A DNA stretch of 64,000 bases. Origin: G965216695 sp965216695 (lineage in GTDB: Bacteria > Pseudomonadota > Gammaproteobacteria > Pseudomonadales > Azotimanducaceae). The notes beneath the pieces were generated by a model. That model saw only the letters and a list, made by a program, of their open reading frames with translations. It searched no databases and was not told where the DNA came from. This document shows positions 43,724-52,653 of the stretch, piece after piece. A program made the translations under genes and the position numbers. Each line of letters starts with the position of its first letter. Position 1 is the stretch's first letter. The stretch lies in the NCBI GenBank assembly GCA_965216695.1, contig OZ244212.1, forward strand, positions 620,001 through 684,000, given 5' to 3'.

Positions 43724-45121
43724 GTGCAGAAAACCCGGTCGTTCGCTCCCCCATCCCAGGACCATATTCGCAGCGTGTCTCAACTGGCCCGGGAAGCACG
43801 CGCGCTGATCGAGCGCGAGTTCTCGCTCGTATTCGTACAGGGCGAACTATCCAATCTCCGCCGACCTGGTTCGGGCCATTGGTACTTCACGTTGAAGGAC
43901 CAATCGGCGCAGCTGCGGTGCGCGATGTTTGCCGGACGCAACCGCGGCGTCCGGGTCCAAGTTCGCGACGGCATGGAGGTGCTGCTGAGGGGTCGGATCA
44001 GCCTCTACGAGCCACGCGGAGATTTTCAGCTCATCGTCGATCAGCTCGCGCCCGCCGGGGAAGGGGCACTGCGCGCGCGTTACGAGGCGCTGAAAGCGGA
44101 ACTCGAAGCGCAAGGGCTGTTCGACCCCGCAACAAAGCGGCCGCTCCCCGCCTTTCCGCGTCGTATAGCGCTCGTAACGTCCGTCTCCGGAGCCGTAATT
44201 CGCGACGTACTCACCATTCTCGCGCGACGCTACCCCGCCACTGAAGTGGTGGTGCTGCCGTGTTCCGTTCAGGGTGACCGGGCAACGGCGGATATCGTCG
44301 CCGCGCTCGGGAGGCTCGGTACCTCCGGCGCAGACCTGGCCATTCTCGCGCGCGGCGGCGGTTCGCTCGAAGATCTGTGGGCGTTCAATACCGAGCCGGT
44401 TGCGCGGGCAATTGCCGGATCGAAGATTCCGGTAATCTCCGCCATCGGCCACCAGACGGATTTTACGATTGCAGATTTCGCAGCGGACGTTCGTGCACCG
44501 ACGCCTAGCGCCGCGGCGGAACTGTGCACGCCGGATGCCGGCGAGTTACTCACGCAGGTACACCGTCAGCAACAGCGGTTGCGTCGCGCGCTCGATGCGC
44601 AACTACGCGAGAACGCCCGGCACCTTTATGGACTCGCGCGTCGGCTTCGCGACCCGCGCGCTGCACTGCAGCAGCAAATGCAACGCACGGACGAACTCCT
44701 GGGGCGCCTCGTAAACGCCACCCAGCGGAATCTTGCAGGTCGACACCAGCGCTTGGCCCACCTGGCGACCCGGCAGCGCGCGGTGAGTCCCGTGCGCACG
44801 GTAGAAACCCTGCACCAGCGCACCGCGACGGCGCGCCGGCGCCTCACTGCAGCCACCCGATCTCTGTTGGCGCGCGCCGAGGGAGCGCTCCAGCAACGCG
44901 CACGAACGTTGAACGCGGTGAGCCCACTCGGCGTACTCGCGCGCGGCTATGCGGTCGTTCTGAACGAGGCTGGCATACCGGTCGCGAGCATCGCAGACGT
45001 CACGCCCGGTGATGCGCTGACCGCGCAGCTGCAGGACGGACGGGTCCGATCCACCGTCGCCGACGTGTCGCCCGTCACGCTACTGCAAGCCATAGAGGAC
45101 CCCACAAACCACGATGCATGA
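43724..45121 (+). CDS. xseA: Exodeoxyribonuclease VII large subunit
   Basis: Catalytic subunit of ExoVII, which degrades ssDNA from both ends. The 465 residues (GTG start) include the N-terminal OB fold FSLVFVQGELSNLRRPGSGHWYFTLKDQSAQLRCAMF and the nuclease core (RRIALVTSVSGAVIRDVL, LARGGGSLEDLWAFN, SAIGHQTDFTIADFAADVRAPTPSAAAEL), then coiled-coil arms and a C-terminal RGYAVV segment. It is divergent from guaB and overlaps the next gene by 8 bases. Confidence 0.97.
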   Translation: MQKTRSFAPPSQDHIRSVSQLAREARALIEREFSLVFVQGELSNLRRPGSGHWYFTLKDQSAQLRCAMFAGRNRGVRVQVRDGMEVLLRGRISLYEPRGDFQLIVDQLAPAGEGALRARYEALKAELEAQGLFDPATKRPLPAFPRRIALVTSVSGAVIRDVLTILARRYPATEVVVLPCSVQGDRATADIVAALGRLGTSGADLAILARGGGSLEDLWAFNTEPVARAIAGSKIPVISAIGHQTDFTIADFAADVRAPTPSAAAELCTPDAGELLTQVHRQQQRLRRALDAQLRENARHLYGLARRLRDPRAALQQQMQRTDELLGRLVNATQRNLAGRHQRLAHLATRQRAVSPVRTVETLHQRTATARRRLTAATRSLLARAEGALQQRARTLNAVSPLGVLARGYAVVLNEAGIPVASIADVTPGDALTAQLQDGRVRSTVADVSPVTLLQAIEDPTNHDA

Positions 45122-45974
45122 CTCCCGAACCCGCATCCGCTCGTTTCGGTTGCTGATCGCAATCGCCGTTTCGTTCACGACGCCAATTCTGCATGCCGAA
45201 CTACCGCTGGCCGTTCCCGGCGGCTTATTCGTGATGCCCAAACCCGACGATCTGCAACATGCCACTTTCAACGGCCGTAGCCTGATGCTCACCGAACGCC
45301 ATGTGCTGGTAGGCATTCCGATCGCCACCGAACCGGGACCCCACTCAGTGACTCTGCACTTTCACAACGGCGACTCGCGGAAGCATCCGTTCACCGTCCA
45401 TCCAAAAACCTACACCGAACAGCGCCTGACGATCGAGAATCAGGAAATGGTGACGCCCCCGGCGGAACGCCTCGAACGCATTCGCAGCGAAACTCGCCAG
45501 ATGCGAGAGAAGTACCGCACATACGCCGAACCCGTTGAAAACCTCGCGCCCGTACGCCTGCCCGTAGACGGAATTGTTACGAGCCTCTTCGGCCACCGGA
45601 GGATTCTCAATGGCCAGCCGCGCAGCCCCCATTCGGGACTGGACGTGGCGGCCGACACCGGTACGCCGGTACTAGCACCCATGCCGGGGACGGTGACATT
45701 GAGCGGAGACTTCTATTTCAACGGCAATACGTTGCTTCTCGATCACGGTCAGGGACTGGTCACCATGTACTGCCACCTGAGCGAAATCAAAGCGGAGCCC
45801 GAGCAACGCGTGGAGCGAGGCGATGTGATCGGTCTGGTCGGCGCGACGGGCCGCGTTACCGGCGCGCATCTGCACTGGTCGGTCAGCCTGAACGGCAACC
45901 GCATAGATCCGATGATGCTGATCAACTACTTCGATACATATCCGGACACGCCGAAACCGAGTAGCGTCCCATGA
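45114..45974 (+). CDS. M23-family (LytM) metallopeptidase, periplasmic
   Basis: 286 residues. A signal peptide (RSFRLLIAIAVSFTTPILHAE) is followed by an N-terminal domain of about 120 residues and a C-terminal LytM domain with zinc ligands in HSGLDVA and HLHWSVSLNG, so the active-site residues are present. It probably cuts peptidoglycan cross-links or activates an amidase. The gene is coupled to xseA by an 8-base overlap and converges with der. Confidence 0.9.
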   Translation: MHDSRTRIRSFRLLIAIAVSFTTPILHAELPLAVPGGLFVMPKPDDLQHATFNGRSLMLTERHVLVGIPIATEPGPHSVTLHFHNGDSRKHPFTVHPKTYTEQRLTIENQEMVTPPAERLERIRSETRQMREKYRTYAEPVENLAPVRLPVDGIVTSLFGHRRILNGQPRSPHSGLDVAADTGTPVLAPMPGTVTLSGDFYFNGNTLLLDHGQGLVTMYCHLSEIKAEPEQRVERGDVIGLVGATGRVTGAHLHWSVSLNGNRIDPMMLINYFDTYPDTPKPSSVP

Positions 45975-46015
45975 TTCCGGCGCGTGCTCCCGGACAATAG
46001 GTCAGCAGAGCTTAC

Positions 46016-47455
46016 TCAGCGCTTCTTTCTGCCGTGCGCGATTACGCGTCGACGCCGTCGCTGCTGGCGCGGCGTAAGCGTGTTGCGCTTCCCAGCAAAC
46101 GGATTGGCAGACGTTTCGAACACGAGCTTCACCGGCGTCGCCACCAGGTCGAGCGCGTCACGAAATCCGTTTTCGAGATACCGTCGATAGCCCGCGGGCA
46201 ACGCATCCGTCTGGTTACCGTGCACGGCAATGGTTGGCGGATGTGCGCCCCGTTTGTGCGCGAACCGCAGTTTTATCGCACGGCCTCGTACGCTCGGCGG
46301 TGGATGGGCGCGTACCAGTCCCTCGAGCACGCGCGTGAGCACACTCGTGCCGACATCCAGTTGTCCGGACTGGTAGCCGCGATCCACCCAACGCCAGAGA
46401 TGCCCCACCCCGGTGCCGTGCAACGCGGAAATTGTCCCGACCGGCGCCCACGGAATGAAGTCGAGCCGCCGATCCATCGTTGCCTTCGCGTGCCGCCGCT
46501 GTTCGGACGACAAACCATCCCACTTATTGGCCGCCACCACGATCGCGCATCCTCGTTCCAGCGCATAGCGTAGAACCTGCAGGTCCTGATCGACTACGCC
46601 TTCTGTCGCATCGATCACGACTATGACGACGTGCGCTCGCTCGATCGCATCCAACGCTTTGACAATCGAAAATTTCTCGACGACATCACGGGTTCTGCCC
46701 TTGCGCCGTACGCCGGCGGTGTCGATCAGTGTGTAACGCCGGCCGCCGTGCTCGATGGGCACGTCGATCGCATCACGCGTCGTGCCGGGCGCATCGAACA
46801 CCACTTGGCGCTCTTCGCCCGCCAGGCGATTCACCAGCGTGGATTTACCGACGTTTGGACGCCCGACCAACGCGACGCGGATCGCTTCACCGATGGTCTC
46901 GCTTTCGCCGCTGTCGCTGAGAGCCGGTTCCGCTGACTCGTCGGCGCGCGACGCTTGCGGGTCCATCGATTGCAGCCGAGTGTGTACCGCGTCGTTGAGG
47001 CGACCCATTCCACGACCGTGTTCTGCAGCCACCGCAATCGGGTCATCAAAGCCGAGCGGCGTAAACTCGCTTTCGACGGTTGCGGAGTCAACGCCGTCGA
47101 TCTTGTTCACCACGAGTGTCACCGGCACGCCCGCGCGCCTAAGGCGTTCGGCAATCTCCGCGTCCGCTGCCGTGAAACCCGCCCGCGCATCCACCACAAA
47201 GAGTGCTAGATCGGCCTCGTCCAGCGCAACCTGTATCTGCTTATCGAGTTCGCCGGCAATGTCCTCATCACCGAACATGCCGCCGGTGTCAACGAGCCGG
47301 TAGCTAATCGCTTCGGTTGTCACACGACCATAGCGCCTATCCCGTGTAAGACCGGGCACATCCGCCACAAGCGCGTCCCGCCGACGGGTCAGGCGGTTGA
47401 ACAGCGTCGACTTGCCGACATTGGGGCGGCCGACGAGCGCAACGCACGGAATCAC
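46016..47455 (-). CDS. der: GTPase Der (EngA)
   Basis: Double-GTPase 50S assembly factor of 479 residues from the GTG at 47455. Two G domains each have a P-loop (GRPNVGKSTLFNRLT near residue 8 and GRPNVGKSTLVNRLA near 200), with DTGG/DTAG and NKID/NKWD motifs. A C-terminal KH-like domain ends in a basic tail. The longer upstream frame lies over bamB and is not used. The start sits 2 bases after the bamB stop. Confidence 0.96.
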   Translation of the reverse strand: MIPCVALVGRPNVGKSTLFNRLTRRRDALVADVPGLTRDRRYGRVTTEAISYRLVDTGGMFGDEDIAGELDKQIQVALDEADLALFVVDARAGFTAADAEIAERLRRAGVPVTLVVNKIDGVDSATVESEFTPLGFDDPIAVAAEHGRGMGRLNDAVHTRLQSMDPQASRADESAEPALSDSGESETIGEAIRVALVGRPNVGKSTLVNRLAGEERQVVFDAPGTTRDAIDVPIEHGGRRYTLIDTAGVRRKGRTRDVVEKFSIVKALDAIERAHVVIVVIDATEGVVDQDLQVLRYALERGCAIVVAANKWDGLSSEQRRHAKATMDRRLDFIPWAPVGTISALHGTGVGHLWRWVDRGYQSGQLDVGTSVLTRVLEGLVRAHPPPSVRGRAIKLRFAHKRGAHPPTIAVHGNQTDALPAGYRRYLENGFRDALDLVATPVKLVFETSANPFAGKRNTLTPRQQRRRRRVIAHGRKKR

Positions 47456-47457
47456 GA

Positions 47458-48681
47458 TTACTCCGCCAGAATCTCGAGCGCGTGCAGCGAGCCGGAGTTG
47501 CCCAGGACGTACAGCGTGCCGTCTGCAACAATGGGCGTGGTTCGGATCCCCTTTCCGTCGAGCTTGCGGCGGGCGAGGAAACGACCGTCGGATTGCGCCA
47601 TCACATGCAAATATCCATCGAGGTCGCCGGTAACGACGTAGTTGCTGAACGCGACCGGTCCGGAGAGCTTGCGGCGCGCTAACGCTTCCTGGGTCCATGA
47701 GACGTCGGCACTGCGCTCATCTACGGCCGTCACCACGTCGCCGCTGTCGATTACATAGACCTGGCCGTAGCCTTCGGCGAAATCCAGAAACGTCGAGATT
47801 TCCTTTTCCCACAGCGGCGATCCGTCCGACGGACGGAGCCCCAGCACGCGCCCCTGAAATGCGCCTACGTACATGCGATTGCCAAGGAACAGCGGCGTCG
47901 TATCCGCGTCCACGATGCGATCCAGTTCTGAGCGACCCTCGGGGAGCATTACCCGTTGCTCCCAGATCGGCTCGCCGTTGTCCGTTCTGAGGGCGACGAC
48001 CTTGCCCGTGGAAAATCCCGCAAATACAACATCATCAGCAACAACCGGTGTTGCCGTTCCTCGCAATGTGAGCACCGGCACCTGCACTGCGTAGCTCCAG
48101 CGAATGGTCCCGTCCTCCTCCTCGAGCGCAAGCAGTCGACCGTCGATGGTCTGCACGAATACCAGACCGGCTCCCGGCACCGGCGCCGCAAGTACTTCAC
48201 TGCCGACATCCGAGCGCCACTGTTCGGTGCCGTCGCTGGCCGACAACGCGACCACTTCGCCAGCGGTCGTTGCGACAAGGACCATGCCGCCACCTGCGCC
48301 AACGCCGCCGCTCACGAAACTCGGGTCGCGGCGGTCGAACGGGCGGAAACCGCCGGGCGTTTTGCCCACTCGTACGCGCCAAAGGCGTTTGCCAGAAAAG
48401 CGATCGTGCGCCTGCACCGACCCGTAGCCGTCTGCCGCATAGATCCGATCCGCGAGCACCTTGGGCGGCAACCGAAGAAATTTCTTGCCCAGGCCCTCGC
48501 CGACTCGCGCGCGCCATAGCGAGCGCACCTTGACCTCCGGCGTGAATTTCACCAACGCCGCGGGTTTCAGCTTGGCCTTTTCGTCGTCCTTGTCTTTGCC
48601 GTCAACGAACGGTAGCCACGAGAACCAACTGCACCCGCCAAGCGCGAAAACGAGAATCAGTGCCCAGCCACTACTGCGCAT
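47458..48681 (-). CDS. bamB: Outer-membrane assembly lipoprotein BamB
   Basis: Beta-propeller partner of BamA in outer-membrane protein insertion. From the ATG at 48681 the 407-residue protein has a lipoprotein signal (LILVFALGGC, lipidated Cys near 17), followed by PQQ-like repeats with recurring LWR/W motifs (KRLWRVRVG, EQWRSDVG, IRWSYAV, PIWEQRV, PLWEKEI). Its start overlaps the yfgM stop by 8 bases. The order yfgM-bamB-der is conserved. Confidence 0.95.
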   Translation of the reverse strand: MRSSGWALILVFALGGCSWFSWLPFVDGKDKDDEKAKLKPAALVKFTPEVKVRSLWRARVGEGLGKKFLRLPPKVLADRIYAADGYGSVQAHDRFSGKRLWRVRVGKTPGGFRPFDRRDPSFVSGGVGAGGGMVLVATTAGEVVALSASDGTEQWRSDVGSEVLAAPVPGAGLVFVQTIDGRLLALEEEDGTIRWSYAVQVPVLTLRGTATPVVADDVVFAGFSTGKVVALRTDNGEPIWEQRVMLPEGRSELDRIVDADTTPLFLGNRMYVGAFQGRVLGLRPSDGSPLWEKEISTFLDFAEGYGQVYVIDSGDVVTAVDERSADVSWTQEALARRKLSGPVAFSNYVVTGDLDGYLHVMAQSDGRFLARRKLDGKGIRTTPIVADGTLYVLGNSGSLHALEILAE

Positions 48682-49507
48682 CCGCTGCTCCGGTTTCTTC
48701 CAATGTTTCGGGTGTTGCCAGAGTTTCCGTTGTTTCTGCACCGTCAGATTCAACGGATTCATCGTCCACAATGCCAATGTCTACTGTCTGTTCCTCGCCC
48801 ACGGGTTCATCCTGAGGCGCGTCGCCTGCGGACTCCTGGTCTGCGGCATCGAACTCGTCGACGCTTTCGCCGGTTGATTCGCCGATAACGCCGGACGCGT
48901 CGGCAAGTTTGATGGCGAGAATCGGTCGCTCGTCGCCATCGCCCAACAGGTCGGTTGCTGCCTGGTAACTCTCGCGCGCCAACTCCCGTTCACCGGCCGC
49001 CATATGAATGTCGCCCTTAAGCTCCGCAACCAGCGCTCTATACCCTTCGCTGCGCACCTGGGACAGCGCCGCCAACGCTGCGTCGGTACGTTCGAGCTGA
49101 TGCAGAACGCGTGCGTGACGAATGAGTGCTACGTCCTTCAACAACCGGTCCGGTGCAGCGCCCGCCGCTCGATCCAAATGCTCCTCAGCCGCCTCGTAAT
49201 CCCCGTCGTCTGCGGCCAATGCGGCCTCGCGTAACTCCATCAGAGCTGCGTAGCTGCTGTTGGGCCACCGCTCCGCCAGATCCGCCGCCAGCGCATCTGC
49301 ACCCGCGCTCCCGGGCGCAGCGTCGATGTAGGCGGCGTACGCGTCGCTGGCTTCGCTGATCGTTACCGCACGATCGTTTTGATACCATTGCCATCCGGCG
49401 AAACCCACTATTGCAGCCACGCCCACGGCAACCACCAGCTTGCCCCACTCGGCCCACCAGCTCTGCAACCGTGCTATCTGCTCTTCTTCGGAAAGATATT
49501 CCGCCAC
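48671..49507 (-). CDS. yfgM: YfgM, periplasmic ancillary SecYEG chaperone
   Basis: Inner-membrane protein with one N-terminal membrane helix (GKLVVAVGVAAIVGFAGWQWY at about 22-42) and TPR-like periplasmic repeats; the E. coli protein binds PpiD and SecYEG. The length is 278 residues against 206 in E. coli. The extra portion is an acidic, low-complexity tail from about residue 205 (runs of Asp/Glu, Ser and Thr), absent from the E. coli protein. It lies between hisS and bamB as expected. Confidence 0.88.
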   Translation of the reverse strand: MAEYLSEEEQIARLQSWWAEWGKLVVAVGVAAIVGFAGWQWYQNDRAVTISEASDAYAAYIDAAPGSAGADALAADLAERWPNSSYAALMELREAALAADDGDYEAAEEHLDRAAGAAPDRLLKDVALIRHARVLHQLERTDAALAALSQVRSEGYRALVAELKGDIHMAAGERELARESYQAATDLLGDGDERPILAIKLADASGVIGESTGESVDEFDAADQESAGDAPQDEPVGEEQTVDIGIVDDESVESDGAETTETLATPETLEETGAADAQ

Positions 49508-49528
49508 TCGCCGTACTCCGTCTGACTC

Positions 49529-50857
49529 TTACTGGGTGGTATCCGTTCGGGTAGCGCCTGTTGGCGCACTATCTCGGTCCGCACGAAACCCTGCTAATAG
49601 CGCCGCATCCGTTAGGACCCGCTCAATCGGAATCCGTTCCTGCGGGTCGTCCGTGCGGAGCGGTTTTATCGTCACCGAATTATCCGTTGCTTCCTGCTCG
49701 CCAAGGATCGCCGCCACGCGCGCGCCGCTGAGATCCGCACGTTTCATCTGCGCTTTGAGCTTGCCTGTGCCCACGTGGGTGCGCACCCGCAACCCGGGCG
49801 CCGCAGAGCGCAACCGCTGCGCCAACGCCTGAGCGGCCGTCACCCGTTCGGGCGCATCGAAACATACATAGACGTCCACTGCACTCTCCGGAGGCACCGC
49901 GTCCTCTGCTTCGCAGAGAAGCACCACCCGGTCTAACCCCGCGGCGAATCCCGCGGCAGGCGTCGATCGGCCGCCCAACTGTTCAACGAGACCATCGTAG
50001 CGGCCACCCGCACATATCGTGCCCTGCGCGCCTAGCCGATCCGTCACCCACTCGAATACGGCGTGCGTGTAATAGTCCAGACCCCTCACAAGATGCGCAT
50101 TGCGACGCCAGGGAATTGCGAGACTGTCCAGCGCGTCGCACAACCACGCAAAGTGATCCCGACTCGCCTCGTCGAGAAAATCGTCCATCACCGGCGCGTC
50201 TGCGAGCAGTGCCCGCGTGGGCTCGTGTTTCGAGTCGAGCACGCGCAGCGGATTGCGCACGAGTCGACGACGACCATCGTCGTCCAGCTCCCCGGAATGC
50301 GGTTCCAGGTAAGCAACGAGCGCATCGCGATAACGCTGTCGCGACTCCGGCGTGCCCAGGGTATTAATCTCGAGCCGCACCGCGTGAGCGATGCCAAGAC
50401 GCTGCCACGCGCGCCACGCGAGCTCGATGAGTTCTACATCGACGTCAGGCCCTGATGTGCCGAACGCTTCCGCGCCCACCTGATAGAACTCACGATAGCG
50501 GCCTTTCTGCGGACGTTCGTAGCGGTACATGGTGCCCTGATAGAACACGCGCTGGGTCTGGTTGAACAGCATGCCGCCCTCCAGCAACGCCCGCACACAG
50601 CCGGCAGTACCCTCCGGTCGCAATGCGATCGCGTCACCGTTGCGATCTTCAAACGCGTACATCTCCTTCTCGACGATATCCGTGGCTTCGCCAACGCTGC
50701 GGGTAAACAGCGCCGTCTCTTCGATGTGCGGCAGACGTACTTCTTCATAACCGAACGCGCGCATCTCGTCGCAGAGCACATCTTCCACGTAGCGCCAGTT
50801 GCGCGCGTCGTGTCCGGTTATATCGCGCATGCCGCGAACCGATCGAAAGGCGGTCAT
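49529..50857 (-). CDS. hisS: Histidyl-tRNA synthetase
   Basis: Class II synthetase of 442 residues. It begins SVRGMRDITG, carries motif 2 (FYQGTMYRYERPQKGRYREFYQVGAEAFG), the histidine A loop (LVRGLDYYTHAVFEW) and CAGGRYDGL, with motif 3 (GFAAGLDRVVLL) and the C-terminal anticodon-binding domain. Its start overlaps the rodZ stop by 4 bases (ATGA). In E. coli and Pseudomonas ispG lies between these two genes; here it is missing. Confidence 0.97.
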   Translation of the reverse strand: MTAFRSVRGMRDITGHDARNWRYVEDVLCDEMRAFGYEEVRLPHIEETALFTRSVGEATDIVEKEMYAFEDRNGDAIALRPEGTAGCVRALLEGGMLFNQTQRVFYQGTMYRYERPQKGRYREFYQVGAEAFGTSGPDVDVELIELAWRAWQRLGIAHAVRLEINTLGTPESRQRYRDALVAYLEPHSGELDDDGRRRLVRNPLRVLDSKHEPTRALLADAPVMDDFLDEASRDHFAWLCDALDSLAIPWRRNAHLVRGLDYYTHAVFEWVTDRLGAQGTICAGGRYDGLVEQLGGRSTPAAGFAAGLDRVVLLCEAEDAVPPESAVDVYVCFDAPERVTAAQALAQRLRSAAPGLRVRTHVGTGKLKAQMKRADLSGARVAAILGEQEATDNSVTIKPLRTDDPQERIPIERVLTDAALLAGFRADRDSAPTGATRTDTTQ

Positions 50858-51843
50858 TGCCCAAGCACCAGTGTCGCAACGTTGTTATTGGTGTGCGGTG
50901 CGAGCGCGACTGGATCACCGTTGAACGTCAACTGTACGCCAGGTGCATAGCCGAGGAGCACGCGAAACGGACCTTGTCCGATGAGACGGCGGACGCCGTC
51001 GGCATTGTTGAGGCTGGAGTGGAGCATTCGGCCCTGCGCGTTTTTCACTTCCAGCCAACAGTCTCCGGAAAACCGGAACTCCAGCAGATCCTCGCCGGTA
51101 GGCGTGATTCGCCGCACGCCGCGCGGCGTTGGCACCGGCTCCGGTGAAAGGGCTGCGGCTGCTACCGGCGCCGATACCGCGGAATCCGACGTGTCCGACG
51201 ACGGCACGAATAGAGGCTCGTCGTTGTCCGTAGCCGACGCGGCGGAGGATGCGCTCCCCGCCGTCGTTCCACTAACCGTGTCGGACTCGGATGTCGATCG
51301 GGCATCGTCGGCGATCAACTCGGGGTCAGACGCCGCGCTTACCGCGTCGTCAGTGCCGGGCGGTGCTTGCGATTCCGGATCCTCCGGAGCCTCTCGCTCA
51401 TCGACGAGCGCAGCCGTGTGATTGTCGGGTTCGTCAACGCTGTCCGGCCAGAGCATCGATATCAGACTGATCACCGCAATCACTGCAATCGCGGCGCCCG
51501 TGCCCAACACAATCCAACGGTTGTCCCTTGCCCAGCCCTGCCAGTCAAAACGACGTGGCGTTGGCGCCACATCCACGATCGGTTCGGATTCGAGTTCGGG
51601 CAACGCCCCGAGCACGGGCTCCGGGTCGAGCTCCAGAAGTTTTGCATACGCCCGCACATAACCGCGCGCAAACACGCGCCCGGGCAGCTTGTCGAAGTTG
51701 TTCGCTTCGATCGCTTCCAGCAAATCGATCGGAATGTTCAGCGCATCGCTGACGTCACGCAACGTAACGCCCAACTCCCGCCGCGCGTCGGCCAGCGTGT
51801 CGCCGGGACCATCGCGAGTCGCTACCGCATCTGCGTCGGACAA
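50854..51843 (-). CDS. rodZ: RodZ-like cytoskeletal protein
   Basis: 329 residues. The N-terminal Cro/CI-type helix-turn-helix domain (RRELGVTLRDVSDALNIPIDLLEAIEANNFDKLPGRVFARGYVRAYAKLLELDPE) is the MreB-binding RodZ domain. A single membrane helix follows at about 110-130 (VLGTGAAIAVIAVISLISML), then a Ser/Asp-rich linker and a C-terminal DUF4115 domain (EFRFSGDCWLEVKNAQGRMLHS). It supports cell elongation. It lies between pilW and hisS. Confidence 0.94.
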   Translation of the reverse strand: MSDADAVATRDGPGDTLADARRELGVTLRDVSDALNIPIDLLEAIEANNFDKLPGRVFARGYVRAYAKLLELDPEPVLGALPELESEPIVDVAPTPRRFDWQGWARDNRWIVLGTGAAIAVIAVISLISMLWPDSVDEPDNHTAALVDEREAPEDPESQAPPGTDDAVSAASDPELIADDARSTSESDTVSGTTAGSASSAASATDNDEPLFVPSSDTSDSAVSAPVAAAALSPEPVPTPRGVRRITPTGEDLLEFRFSGDCWLEVKNAQGRMLHSSLNNADGVRRLIGQGPFRVLLGYAPGVQLTFNGDPVALAPHTNNNVATLVLGQ

Positions 51844-52616
51844 TTGGACGCCTCCGGCGATTCGGGATAGAGGTTTTCAAGCGCCAGCCGCGCGCTTGCA
51901 AGCCGATCTTCGTCGCCCGACAACCGCGCTAGATTGATACCCAGACACAGGCTCCGCGGCGTGGGATTCGCAACCGAGCGATAGGTTTCGTAGCGCTCGC
52001 TCGCTTCCGTCACATTCTGCGCGCCATAGGCAAGAATCGCTAACTCCAGTTCTGCCTTCGACTGAACCGAACCGAAAGACAGCGAACGCTCGAACGCCTC
52101 CCTGGCGCGCTCCGGCGAGCCCGCCGCGAGTTCGGCGAGGCCAAGATTTTCGAATGCCTGCCCACGGTTGCGGTACTCGGTATCGGCAGCGAGCTTACGC
52201 AACGGCACCAGCGCTTCGTCGTACCGTTTCTGCCCGTACAGGAAGCGGCCGTAATTGTTCAGGCCCTGAGGATCTTCGGGTTCGAAACGCAACGCCTTTT
52301 GATACGACGCCTCCGCGAGCGCGTACTCTTCCTCGTTCTCGTAGGCCAGTCCGTACAGCACGTGCGCTTCGGAAGATCGGGGGGCAATTTCGAGCGCCTG
52401 CGCCAAACGCTTTCGGGCTTTGACGAACTCGCCACTACGCAGATACGCCTTCGCAACATCCAATTGCGCCTGCACGCGCTCGTCGTCAGGCGCGGGCTCC
52501 GGCAACGGACCCTCGTGCGTGGTGACGCATCCGGAAAGCATCAGCGCAACCGCGAGCAGGCACCAGTGCGCTAGCGCGCGTGCAGCAAACTCGGGAAATC
52601 GACTCGGTTTCGTCAC
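51822..52616 (-). CDS. pilW: Type IV pilus pilotin-like lipoprotein PilW/PilF
   Basis: 264 residues. A lipoprotein signal with lipobox LSGC leads into about six TPR repeats (AHVLYGLAYENEEEYALAEASYQKALRFEPEDPQGLNNYGRFLY and others). It is the PilF/PilW family that pilots the PilQ secretin to the outer membrane. Its stop overlaps the rodZ start by 22 bases. Other pilus genes are not in this window. Confidence 0.92.
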   Translation of the reverse strand: MTKPSRFPEFAARALAHWCLLAVALMLSGCVTTHEGPLPEPAPDDERVQAQLDVAKAYLRSGEFVKARKRLAQALEIAPRSSEAHVLYGLAYENEEEYALAEASYQKALRFEPEDPQGLNNYGRFLYGQKRYDEALVPLRKLAADTEYRNRGQAFENLGLAELAAGSPERAREAFERSLSFGSVQSKAELELAILAYGAQNVTEASERYETYRSVANPTPRSLCLGINLARLSGDEDRLASARLALENLYPESPEASNCPTQMR

Positions 52617-52653
52617 TGTCTTGATCTCCTGTCAATGCAGCGTACAAGCGCGG

